DNA of 5,351 nucleotides. It comes from Synergistaceae bacterium (GTDB lineage Bacteria > Synergistota > Synergistia > Synergistales > Aminobacteriaceae). The position numbers and the translations under genes were made by a program. Under the pieces are notes generated by a model that was not told the DNA's origin, did no database searches, and saw only the letters and a list, made by a program, of their open reading frames with translations. Where the stretch lies: contig JAFTBT010000149.1 of assembly GCA_017455085.1 (NCBI GenBank), forward strand, positions 1-5,351, given 5' to 3'. Shown piece by piece: positions 1 to 5,280 of the stretch (its first letter is position 1; each line of letters begins with the position of its first letter).

Positions 1-520
1 GAAACGCTAATAATCCACCGCGGTTGAAGTTCGAGATCCTAAGTACGTCTGACGGTGCGTATATAGCGTCCTGAATGCAGATCAACGCGCCTTTTCCTGT
101 GCATAGCCCCGACAATGCTGCACGTATCGACTGCGTGAGCCGTAATGCTGTCTCGCTGTTCTGAGTCCCTGCGTTGAAGATTGAGCCGGTAAATATCACA
201 GGAGGGTTCAGCTCCCACACTAGGTCCGCAAAATATGCCAGCTCCGCCAACGCCTGCATGTGGCACGTGATCACGACTCCCCTCGCGCCTTCGTCATGTA
301 TAGAGCTGCTAGCCATGTTGATAATATCCGCACACATACGCAGTGAATAGTTCGATGGAGGCTGAAAACTCCACTTCTGAAACACTACATGACTCTTCAC
401 CTCGTCAGGCAGCAATGCATATAGTTCTTGGTCGGTTAGTTCTGTGGTGTCGTGGGCTTCATGACGCTGTACGATTCTTCCGCCAGCAAGTAATACAACT
501 ACTTTGTCTCTGTTTTCCAT
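1..520 (-). CDS. Asparaginase-fold protein, 5' part only, catalytic residues apparently lost
   Basis: This reading frame is open from an ATG at 518-520 to the left window edge (173 codons seen; the C-terminal part is outside). Start choice: an in-frame TAA lies three codons upstream, and a GAGGAG ribosome binding site precedes the ATG at 532-537. The fold is recognised from the order of asparaginase landmarks: a beta-strand plus GG turn (VVVLLAGGRIV, residues 7-17); a second strand-plus-motif block (GVVITCHMQALAELAYFADL, 81-100) matching the usual GVVxTHGTDTxEETAYFL; then PPVIFTGS (106-113), where the family has PVVxTGAMR; and GALICIQDAIYAPSDVLR (144-161), where it has GVLVVMNDxxxxxRDVTK. In L-asparaginases the first Thr, the Thr-Asp pair and a Lys are catalytic (E. 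coli AnsB T12, T89, D90, K162). Here the aligned residues are R15, M88, Q89 and R161. I therefore infer a non-hydrolytic protein or one with altered chemistry. The frame is intact, so it does not look like a decaying pseudogene. It lies 20 bases beyond a terminator, so it may have its own promoter. Confidence 0.75.
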   Translation of the reverse strand, partial: MENRDKVVVLLAGGRIVQRHEAHDTTELTDQELYALLPDEVKSHVVFQKWSFQPPSNYSLRMCADIINMASSSIHDEGARGVVITCHMQALAELAYFADLVWELNPPVIFTGSIFNAGTQNSETALRLTQSIRAALSGLCTGKGALICIQDAIYAPSDVLRISNFNRGGLLAF

Positions 521-541
521 TGTGAATTACACTCCTCATGC

Positions 542-574
542 AAAAAATTATCCCTCCCGTTTGCTGCAGGAGGG
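542..574 (-). terminator. Rho-independent terminator after the LUD-domain gene
   Basis: Read on the minus strand, CCCTCCTG (574-567) can pair with CGGGAGGG (559-552) in an 8-bp stem around a 7-base loop, followed by ATAATTTTTTG. One of the eight pairs is U-G in minus-strand RNA but would be C-A in plus-strand RNA, and the T-tract lies on the minus-strand 3' side, so the element is oriented to stop leftward transcripts. It begins 15 bases after the stop codon of the LUD gene and ends 21 bases before the next minus-strand ATG. It therefore either separates two transcription units or acts as a partial read-through point. Confidence 0.8.
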
Positions 575-589
575 TGTTGCTAAATCAGG

Positions 590-1246
590 TTAATAGCCTA
601 AATTTTCCCCTACTAGTATGACGTGATACCGTCTTCCCTTCACAGCCTGCTCCAGAATCAGAATCGCTCTGCACATGCTGTACTCGTCCCCACTAAAAGA
701 ACACTTCACGCATTTTCCGGCCTTCGTGCATGCAGTCGGCTCATTCTGACGTATGGCGTTCGGAATCGTTGCGGATCTTGCGCGTTCGAGTCCGTCCTCA
801 AGGGTGAATGCCAGCTTGTTCATGCCTATCACGAACAACACAAACCCGTTATTCTCTCCGCCCCATGCCATGCCTGCGACTCTGTTGCCTGTGCCGTCAA
901 TGTTGATGATGACTCCGTCACGAGTTATCGCGTTCGCACTCGTCAGGAACACATCAGCACTATTTTCTTTGTCGCGTGCAATCCTGCGTTCCTCAGGGGA
1001 CATTTTCCCCCAATGCTGATAAATAGTGTTGCCCCTAGCCTTCAGAGCATCAAGAGCCCCGATTTCCCTCACAGTAACAGTGCCGGGAATCCCTACAGTA
1101 GCATTTTCCGGAACAAGCTCCAGAATCCGCTTTAGTGCTGCTTCACCTGTGGGGACATACTCAGCTTCATAGCCCCTGCGTTCCAGAGCCTTCACCAGCA
1201 TTCTCCCGACAATCTCGTTCGCGCGTGATACGTTCTCGTTTGCCAT
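590..1246 (-). CDS. LUD-domain protein, LutC/YkgG-like (lactate utilisation type)
   Basis: This 218-residue protein is a full-length match in layout to the LUD family (LutC/YkgG). A helical N-terminus (residues 1-46) is followed by VGIPGTVTVREIG (51-63), the glycine-rich strand-turn that reads like GSGGSVTLxELG in relatives. The core signature lies at 98-123 (DVFLTSANAITRDG, then NIDGTGNRV), followed by a strand at 135-145. The C-terminal segment carries four cysteines in the usual spacing (C173, C179, C182, C192) and ends in VILVGENLGY, close to the typical family terminus. LutC with LutA and LutB oxidises L-lactate to pyruvate, but many lone LUD proteins are uncharacterised. No LutA- or LutB-like Fe-S protein is in the window, so lactate use is not established here. 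The ATG at 1244-1246 has a strong GAGGAGGGA site (1256-1264) embedded in the end of the upstream gene. The 5-base gap to that gene implies co-transcription. A terminator follows at 542-574. Confidence 0.88.
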   Translation of the reverse strand: MANENVSRANEIVGRMLVKALERRGYEAEYVPTGEAALKRILELVPENATVGIPGTVTVREIGALDALKARGNTIYQHWGKMSPEERRIARDKENSADVFLTSANAITRDGVIINIDGTGNRVAGMAWGGENNGFVLFVIGMNKLAFTLEDGLERARSATIPNAIRQNEPTACTKAGKCVKCSFSGDEYSMCRAILILEQAVKGRRYHVILVGENLGY

Positions 1247-1251
1247 GATGA

Positions 1252-2910
1252 TTATTCCCTCCTCAAATAGTAGCGTTCAACCTCAATAGCTGGGTTGATG
1301 CCGAATTTATGTCTTGCCTCGTCGAGCATTCTCTTCGCGTCAAAGTACAGCCCTTTAGCCCGATAGCTTGCTGCCAGCCCGATATATGGCCGTATGTCGT
1401 TCTCACGGATAGCATGAGCCTTGTGGAAGTTCGCTATAGCTCTGCTGAACATTCCGATGTTGTAGGCGTTATTCGCTTCCGTAAGTGCCTCCTCAAAAGT
1501 CAATGCCCTCACGTTCGGGAGCTGTGGCCTTGCTGGTGCGGGTACAGTCTGCTGACTTGGCCGAGTGGTCTTCTGCGGAAGTGTAACCGTCTGCGAGATT
1601 TTGCGGGCATGTCCGGGAATCAGCCTGTCCAGTGCCTCATGAGCAGCTCTGCGGTGTTCTGTGTCGTCCTTCGGCAGAGAAGATACATACTCATTCCACG
1701 CGGCTATTGCTGTCTGAGTGTGTCCGGCTTTCTCCGCGCTCCTCGCCATACCCGTCAAGAATCCCAACACATGCGGGTAACGGTTATAGCCCCTGTGATA
1801 GAGATTCTCTGCTTCGTCAAAATTGCCCTGTTCGTAGAGATTCACAGCCCGCTGGTTTATGCCGTCCGGAGTCTCCCGCTGGATGAACCACAGCCCAGCA
1901 TACGCAAACCCCAACGCCATCAACAGCACCCCGCAGAAAATCACTGCCTTCTGCAAATACGGGTGGCGACTCGCGTGTTCAGCGTCAAGTTCGCGGCGTT
2001 TGGCAGCTTTGGCTTTGCGGCCCTGAAGAGTAGCTTGGAGTCGTTGCGTGAAGTTTGCTCCATGTTTTGCGACAGGGATATATGCGTCACCCTGAAGGCT
2101 CATGTTTTCCTCGTAGTCTTTGGGTTCGTCGTCAGAGTCTGAGTCTATGTCGGTCCACATCTCTTGAGGTGGTTCGTTGAGGTTGATGGTGAATCCTGCT
2201 GCTTCGTGCCATGCCTGATTGAGGATAGATGTGTGGTGTTCGTCAGGGAATGAGGGTGATTCTTGTGTGTAGGCGTGAACGTCAGTGACGTTTTCCGGTG
2301 TTGGGGTGTAGTCGTGAACGTCAGTGCCATTTTCCGGTGCTGGTGTGTAGGCGTGAACGTTAGTGACGTTTTCGGATTCTGGTGTGTAGGCGTGAACGTT
2401 AGTGACGTTTTCGGATTCTGGTGTGTAGGCGTGAACGTCAGTGCCATTTTCCGGTGCTGGTGTGTAGGCGTGAATGTCAGTGCCATTTTCCGGTGCTGGT
2501 GTGTAGTCGTGAACGTCAGTGCCATTTTCCGGTGCTGGTGTGTAGGCGTGAACGTTAGTGACGTTTTCGGATTCGGGTGTGTAGTCGTGAACGTTAGTGA
2601 CGTTTTCCGGCTCGGGTGCTTCGATCTGTTCATTGATGGAGGTTGTTGCAGGAACAGTATACTCTTCCGTGAATGTTCCCTGCCACGCTTCATTGAACGC
2701 TGTGATATGAGTTTTTACCGGAGCAGAGTATGCAGAGCTTTCGGAGTGAAATATTTCCGGATATGGTGATTCTGATTCAGGAGGCTCATCATTCTGTTCA
2801 GCTAACACAGGCGCAAGCAACAATGGAGGGTCTACATTTTCTGCTGTTCCCTCGTCATGAGTACCTGATGTATGTGTGGAATTAAGCCAGTCAAATAAAT
2901 CCTGCTTCAC
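1252..2910 (-). CDS. Single-pass membrane protein with 13-residue tandem repeats and TPR-like domains
   Basis: I recognise no named family; the description is structural. With the GTG at 2908-2910 as start (GAGGCGG at 2919-2925, 8-base spacing) the protein has 552 residues. A TTG at 2950-2952 would add 14 residues but lacks a visible ribosome site, and an in-frame TAA lies just upstream of it. Layout: acidic, Pro/Ser/Glu-rich stretch (1-98); nine tandem 13-residue repeats of the form PAPENGTDVHAYT or PESENVTNVHAYT (99-215); acidic linker (DIDSDSDDEPKDYEE, about 254-268); strongly basic segment (GRKAKAAKRR, 297-306); one hydrophobic helix (about 320-342); TPR-like helix pairs (about 351-416); Pro/Gln-rich linker (444-466); and a second TPR-like region (about 471-541). 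Basic residues before the helix suggest the repeats are cytoplasmic and the TPR part lies outside the membrane. The order (acidic repeats, one helix, TPRs) loosely recalls scaffold proteins such as FimV, although in FimV the order differs. It heads a two-gene unit with the LUD gene and is divergent from fliW. Confidence 0.8.
   Translation of the reverse strand: MKQDLFDWLNSTHTSGTHDEGTAENVDPPLLLAPVLAEQNDEPPESESPYPEIFHSESSAYSAPVKTHITAFNEAWQGTFTEEYTVPATTSINEQIEAPEPENVTNVHDYTPESENVTNVHAYTPAPENGTDVHDYTPAPENGTDIHAYTPAPENGTDVHAYTPESENVTNVHAYTPESENVTNVHAYTPAPENGTDVHDYTPTPENVTDVHAYTQESPSFPDEHHTSILNQAWHEAAGFTINLNEPPQEMWTDIDSDSDDEPKDYEENMSLQGDAYIPVAKHGANFTQRLQATLQGRKAKAAKRRELDAEHASRHPYLQKAVIFCGVLLMALGFAYAGLWFIQRETPDGINQRAVNLYEQGNFDEAENLYHRGYNRYPHVLGFLTGMARSAEKAGHTQTAIAAWNEYVSSLPKDDTEHRRAAHEALDRLIPGHARKISQTVTLPQKTTRPSQQTVPAPARPQLPNVRALTFEEALTEANNAYNIGMFSRAIANFHKAHAIRENDIRPYIGLAASYRAKGLYFDAKRMLDEARHKFGINPAIEVERYYLRRE
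2266..2616 (-). repeat. Nine-copy 39-bp in-frame tandem repeat (13-residue protein repeat)
   Basis: Exactly nine contiguous 39-bp units fill 351 bp within the membrane-protein gene. Two main protein types occur: A (PAPENGTDVHxYT) and B (PESENVTNVHAYT). In protein order they run: B-like hybrid, B, A, A, A, B, B, A, hybrid. By eye the units at 2344-2382 and 2383-2421 are identical, those at 2422-2460 and 2461-2499 differ by one base, and those at 2305-2343 and 2500-2538 differ by one base. The pair 'B then A with HDYT' appears twice, as if a 78-bp block had been copied. Near-identity at the DNA level, including synonymous positions, points to recent expansion or gene conversion, so copy number may vary between strains. 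Confidence 0.95.
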
Positions 2911-2918
2911 AATATTAT

Positions 2919-2925
2919 CCGCCTC
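2919..2925 (-). promoter_or_regulatory. Ribosome binding site supporting the GTG start at 2910
   Basis: On the minus strand GAGGCGG ends 8 bases before the GTG at 2908-2910. No comparable purine-rich site precedes the two TTG candidates at 2950-2952 and 2941-2943. This decides my start choice, but the match is imperfect (C inside the GGAGG-type core). Confidence 0.45.
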
Positions 2926-2942
2926 TTGAAAATCAGCAGACA

Positions 2943-2980
2943 ATTTTAGCAATTATTCAGGATTTTAGCCACATTACAGG
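2943..2980. repeat. Two adjacent imperfect 19-bp direct repeats between the divergent genes
   Basis: The unit at 2943-2961 (ATTTTAGCAATTATTCAGG) is followed without a gap by 2962-2980 (ATTTTAGCCACATTACAGG). They share 14 of 19 positions, concentrated at the ends (ATTTTAGC and CAGG). The pair lies directly upstream of the fliW promoter and, if the GTG at 2910 is right, in the leader or promoter of the membrane-protein gene. A 19-bp period is close to two helical turns, which would place both copies on one face of the DNA, as in tandem operators. It could equally be a chance small duplication. Confidence 0.5.
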
Positions 2981-3010
2981 TTATATCTGCGTTACTGCTA
3001 TAATGAGCAA
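2980..3010 (-). promoter_or_regulatory. Possible promoter for the leftward membrane protein-LUD unit
   Basis: On the minus strand TTGCTC (3010-3005) and TATAAC (2985-2980) are separated by 19 bases, longer than the preferred 17. An alternative -10, TAAAAT at 2967-2962, has no good -35. Either would give a transcript starting upstream of the GTG at 2910. The first candidate would interleave with the rightward fliW promoter, so the two would compete. This is a weak call from consensus matching only. Confidence 0.25.
2996..3004 (+). promoter_or_regulatory. Extended -10 promoter for the fliW-csrA-purEMN operon
   Basis: TGCTATAAT is a perfect extended -10 element (TG, one base, TATAAT) of the housekeeping sigma type. 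No good -35 is seen at the normal distance (TTACAG at 2974-2979 is 19 bases away), which extended -10 promoters tolerate. Transcription would start near 3011, giving a leader of about 30-40 bases. No purine riboswitch could fit in so short a leader, so purine control, if any, must act through a protein or at other promoters. Confidence 0.65.
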
Positions 3011-3039
3011 AATTTTCCACAAGGCATGTGATAATAACT

Positions 3040-3519
3040 ATGTCAACAATGACGGTTGATACTTTGCGTTTCGGCAAGGTCTATTACGGCGATTCTGACC
3101 TGCTGATCTTCCCTAGAGGTATCCCAGCTTTCGAGAACAATCACCACTGGATTCTCGCAGGCAGTGACGACAGTGCTATACGCTGGCTTCAGAACATAGA
3201 GGACGGCTCTCTTGCCCTCCCAGTAACTTCACCCGATGCTGTACGTTCAGACTACAACGCCCGAATCCCTGACGATGAACTCAAACTCATAGGCACTACT
3301 GATCCTTCAGAGCTCGCACTTCTGATCGTGGTATCTATCCCTGACGGAGCACCATGGAACATGACCGCAAACCTACGCGCTCCGATTCTGGTGAACGTCA
3401 AGACACACAAAGCTGTGCAGGTGATCGCCCTCAACGAAGAATATCCGATAAGGCACATGATTTTCCCTGAGGATGTCCGCGAAAAAATGAAGGCAAAAGC
3501 CGAAAAGGAGGGGTGCTAG
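3040..3519 (+). CDS. fliW: Flagellar assembly factor FliW (CsrA antagonist)
   Basis: FliW is a small cytoplasmic protein that binds either flagellin or CsrA. When flagellin is exported, FliW is freed and inhibits CsrA allosterically, relieving repression of flagellin translation. The sequence shows the family layout. Counting from the ATG at 3040, it has VDTLRFGKVYYGDSDLLIFPRG in two parts (residues 6-16 and 17-27), IPAFE (28-32), LQNIEDGSLALPV (50-62), a conserved NMTANLRAPILVN near 107-119, and EYPIRH (134-139). At 159 residues it is of usual length. The start is uncertain: GTG at 3028, ATG at 3040 and ATG at 3049 are in frame. AAGG at 3021-3024 is too close to the first and rather far from the second, so none has a good ribosome site; conservation begins near the third. 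The stop codon directly abuts the csrA ATG. No flagellin gene is in the window. Confidence 0.93.
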   Translation: MSTMTVDTLRFGKVYYGDSDLLIFPRGIPAFENNHHWILAGSDDSAIRWLQNIEDGSLALPVTSPDAVRSDYNARIPDDELKLIGTTDPSELALLIVVSIPDGAPWNMTANLRAPILVNVKTHKAVQVIALNEEYPIRHMIFPEDVREKMKAKAEKEGC

Positions 3520-3798
3520 ATGTTAGTCCTGAGCAGGCGGGTCAACGAAAGTATTCAGATCGGCACGGATATCGAGGTGATGGTGATAGACGTACGAGGA
3601 GACATTGTGCGTCTGGGGATCACTGCACCACAGTCAACGCAGATTTGGCGCAAAGAGTTGTGGGACGTTATCGTGAAGGAAAATCGTACAGCTGCCGAAG
3701 CATCAAAAGCTACAGAGATCGGAGCAGCTCAGACACTTTCACTGTCGACATTCTCGAAGCTCTCAAAGATTCCTACGGTGAAGGTGAGCAAATCATGA
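3520..3798 (+). CDS. csrA: Carbon storage regulator CsrA with C-terminal extension
   Basis: CsrA is a homodimeric RNA-binding protein that recognises GGA in leader hairpins and usually blocks ribosome access. Residues 1-60 match the family: MLVLSRRVNESIQIG (1-15), the IEVMVIDVRGDIVRLGI strands (18-34) and AP at 36-37. R44, important for RNA contact, is present, and N55, needed for FliW sensitivity in B. subtilis CsrA, is at the same number. Position 43, usually His in the 'HR' pair, is Trp. The protein has 92 residues against about 60-75 in most relatives; the extra tail (about 61-92) is rich in Ser, Thr and Lys with no recognised domain. The ATG follows the fliW stop with no gap and has a near-perfect AAGGAGGGG site at 3505-3513, inside the end of fliW. 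It overlaps purE by 4 bases (ATGA), implying translational coupling. That site contains GGA, so autoregulation is possible but unproven. Confidence 0.95.
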   Translation: MLVLSRRVNESIQIGTDIEVMVIDVRGDIVRLGITAPQSTQIWRKELWDVIVKENRTAAEASKATEIGAAQTLSLSTFSKLSKIPTVKVSKS

Positions 3799-4292
3799 CC
3801 CTGAAGACAGCAATAATACTCGGTTCGGATTCGGATCTGCCAATAGCGGAGAAGAGCATTGATGTTTTGCGCAGGCTGGGGCTTCCGTTCACGGTGCATG
3901 TGATTTCTGCACACAGGACTCCGGAACATGCACGGGACTTCGCAATTTCTGCTAGTGCTGACGGCTACGGAGTCATAATCGCGATCGCCGGTAAGGCTGC
4001 ACACTTGGCCGGAGTTCTTGCCTCACACACACGTATTCCGGTAATCGGAGTGCCTGTGAAGTCTTCGGACTTGGGCGGACTCGATGCGCTGCTCTCGACG
4101 GTGCAGATGCCTTCGGGAGTTCCTGTAGCGTGTGTAGCGATTGACGGAGGGGCAAATGCTGCGTGGCTGGCCGCGAGGATTTTGGCGTTGAGTGACGCGG
4201 AATTGTCGGCGAGGCTTGATGATGAGGCCAAGAGTATGGCAGAAAGTGTAGACCGGAAGAATCATGACATCAGCGAAAAATACAGTAAGTAG
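3795..4292 (+). CDS. purE: N5-carboxyaminoimidazole ribonucleotide mutase PurE (class I)
   Basis: PurE converts N5-CAIR to CAIR in step 6 of purine synthesis, as a cytoplasmic octamer in class I enzymes. The 165 residues show the class I landmarks: GSDSD at 10-14 (phosphate/ribose binding Ser and Asp), SAHRTPE at 38-44 with the catalytic H40, AGKAAHLAG at 65-73, IGVPVKSSDLGGLDALLSTV (84-103) and QMPSGVPVACVAI (104-116). Class I enzymes normally depend on PurK to make N5-CAIR, but no purK lies in the window. The AGKAAH form replaces the common AGGAAH; I believe this occurs in other PurE subgroups and do not treat it as damage. The start is the ATG overlapping the csrA stop, with AAGGTGAG at 3781-3788 as ribosome site. 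The frame stays open upstream to 3513, but that part is the csrA gene in another frame. The last 29 bases overlap purM. Confidence 0.96.
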   Translation: MTLKTAIILGSDSDLPIAEKSIDVLRRLGLPFTVHVISAHRTPEHARDFAISASADGYGVIIAIAGKAAHLAGVLASHTRIPVIGVPVKSSDLGGLDALLSTVQMPSGVPVACVAIDGGANAAWLAARILALSDAELSARLDDEAKSMAESVDRKNHDISEKYSK

Positions 4293-5280
4293 CAGCTACG
4301 CGCAGGCAGGTGTGGACGTTCAGGCGGGGTATGACGCAGTGAGACTCATGCGTGAACACGTGGCTCGGACTCTCACACCCGGAGTGTTGGGAGGACTCGG
4401 AGGGTTCGGGGGAATGTTTGAGCTGCCTGAAGGATTCACTCACCCTGTGTTAGTGAGCGGGACTGACGGCGTGGGTACGAAGCTGAAAATTGCGTTTGCC
4501 CTCGACAGGCACGACACGGTAGGCGTTGACTGCGTAGCTATGTGCGCGAATGATGTGCTTTGTTGCGGAGCGAAGCCGCTGTTTTTTCTGGATTATGTAG
4601 CTGTGGGGAAAAATTTTCCTGAACGTGTGGCGGAGATAGTGTCGGGAGTTGCGGAAGGGTGTGTGCAGGCAGGGTGTGCGCTTATCGGTGGGGAGACGGC
4701 GGAGATGCCGGGGTTCTACCCTGAAGATGAGTACGACATTGCGGGGTTTTGTGTGGGTGTTGTCGAGAAAGACCAGATACTTAACCCTCAAAACGTAAAG
4801 GCCGGAGATGTAGTGATAGCTCTTCCGTCATCAGGTGTCCACTCTAACGGCTTCTCTCTGGTCAGGAAAATTCTTGCCGGTCATGACTTGCACGCATATA
4901 TCCCAGAATTTGCTCACACACTCGGTGAAGAATTACTCACCCCCACAAAAATATATGTCCGTGAAGTTTTGCCGGTGGTCTCACGTGTAAAGGCTCTTGC
5001 TCACATCACAGGCGGAGGATTCTACGAGAACATACCACGAGCGCTTCCTGAAGGCTTGTGCGCAAAAATTGAGCTCGCGAAGGTGAAGACCCCTCCCGTG
5101 TTTGAGCTGCTCATGAGGACGGGAAACATAGAGCTTGATGAAATGTACCACGTCTTCAACATGGGAGTCGGAATGATTGTGATTGCTGATTCTGATGATT
5201 TGTTGAGGGATTTTTACCCAGCCAATGCATACGTCATCGGAGAAATCGTGAAAGGTAAAGGAGGAATAATACTGTGCTGA
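4264..5280 (+). CDS. purM: Phosphoribosylformylglycinamidine cyclo-ligase PurM (AIR synthetase)
   Basis: PurM closes the imidazole ring, converting FGAM and ATP to AIR in step 5 of purine synthesis. It is 338 residues, close to the usual 340-350. Visible landmarks: SYAQAGVDVQAG (11-22), which is the conserved N-terminus; GGLGGFGG (43-50); the ATP-site motif VSGTDGVGTKLK (64-75); VAMCANDV (91-98); GAKPLFFLDY (102-111); GGETAEMPG (142-150); SSGVHSNGFSLVRKIL (189-204); ITGGGFYENIPR (248-259); and FNMGVGMIV (298-306). The start at 4264 is the only one keeping the conserved SYxxAGVD block. It lies inside the end of purE (29-base overlap) with GGAAGA at 4255-4260 as a modest ribosome site, so translation likely relies on ribosomes arriving from purE. 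It overlaps purN by 7 bases. No frameshift or missing motif is seen. Confidence 0.97.
   Translation: MTSAKNTVSSSYAQAGVDVQAGYDAVRLMREHVARTLTPGVLGGLGGFGGMFELPEGFTHPVLVSGTDGVGTKLKIAFALDRHDTVGVDCVAMCANDVLCCGAKPLFFLDYVAVGKNFPERVAEIVSGVAEGCVQAGCALIGGETAEMPGFYPEDEYDIAGFCVGVVEKDQILNPQNVKAGDVVIALPSSGVHSNGFSLVRKILAGHDLHAYIPEFAHTLGEELLTPTKIYVREVLPVVSRVKALAHITGGGFYENIPRALPEGLCAKIELAKVKTPPVFELLMRTGNIELDEMYHVFNMGVGMIVIADSDDLLRDFYPANAYVIGEIVKGKGGIILC
5258..5264 (+). promoter_or_regulatory. Ribosome binding site fixing the GTG start of purN
   Basis: AAGGAGG lies 9 bases upstream of the GTG at 5274-5276, inside the 3' end of purM. No ATG is available at a workable distance, so this strong site decides the start of the next gene. 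Confidence 0.8.

Noticed and set aside
39..266. 75-codon minus-strand frame
   Set aside because: It is a shifted frame within the asparaginase-fold gene, which is open from 520 to the window edge and shows family motifs.
623..1135. 170-codon plus-strand frame opposite the LUD gene
   Set aside because: It lies wholly antisense to a well-recognised gene and has no recognisable motif or ribosome site.
1309..2142. 277-codon plus-strand frame opposite the TPR part of the membrane protein
   Set aside because: It is antisense to a frame with clear helical repeats and a membrane segment. Its composition is erratic, and no start signal was seen.
2266..2616. An N-x-T sequon in every 13-residue repeat (NVT or NGT), possibly for N-glycosylation
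   Set aside because: The basic-patch rule predicts this region is cytoplasmic, bacterial N-glycosylation is rare, and the tripeptide recurs simply because the unit is repeated.
2266..2616. Tandem array as a CRISPR
   Set aside because: There are no unique spacers; the units are contiguous, in frame and coding.
2145..2769. Long open frames on both strands across the tandem repeat (2145-2693 minus, 2263-2769 plus)
   Set aside because: A 39-bp period is a multiple of three, so a stop-free frame in one unit stays open through all units. Their products are just the repeat read in other frames, with no ribosome site or family match.
3019..3029. ACAAGGCATGT in the fliW leader, resembling the CsrA SELEX consensus (ACARGGAUGU)
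   Set aside because: It has an inserted C that destroys the essential GGA, and I see no stable hairpin presenting it. It is a suggestive near-match only.
3005..3039. Purine riboswitch or PurR-type leader before the operon
   Set aside because: The leader after the extended -10 is only about 30-40 bases and shows no three-way-junction or PurBox-like sequence.
3513..3794. Upstream extension of the purE frame across csrA
   Set aside because: The extension is csrA read in another frame; PurE homology begins at the ATG at 3795, which has its own ribosome site.
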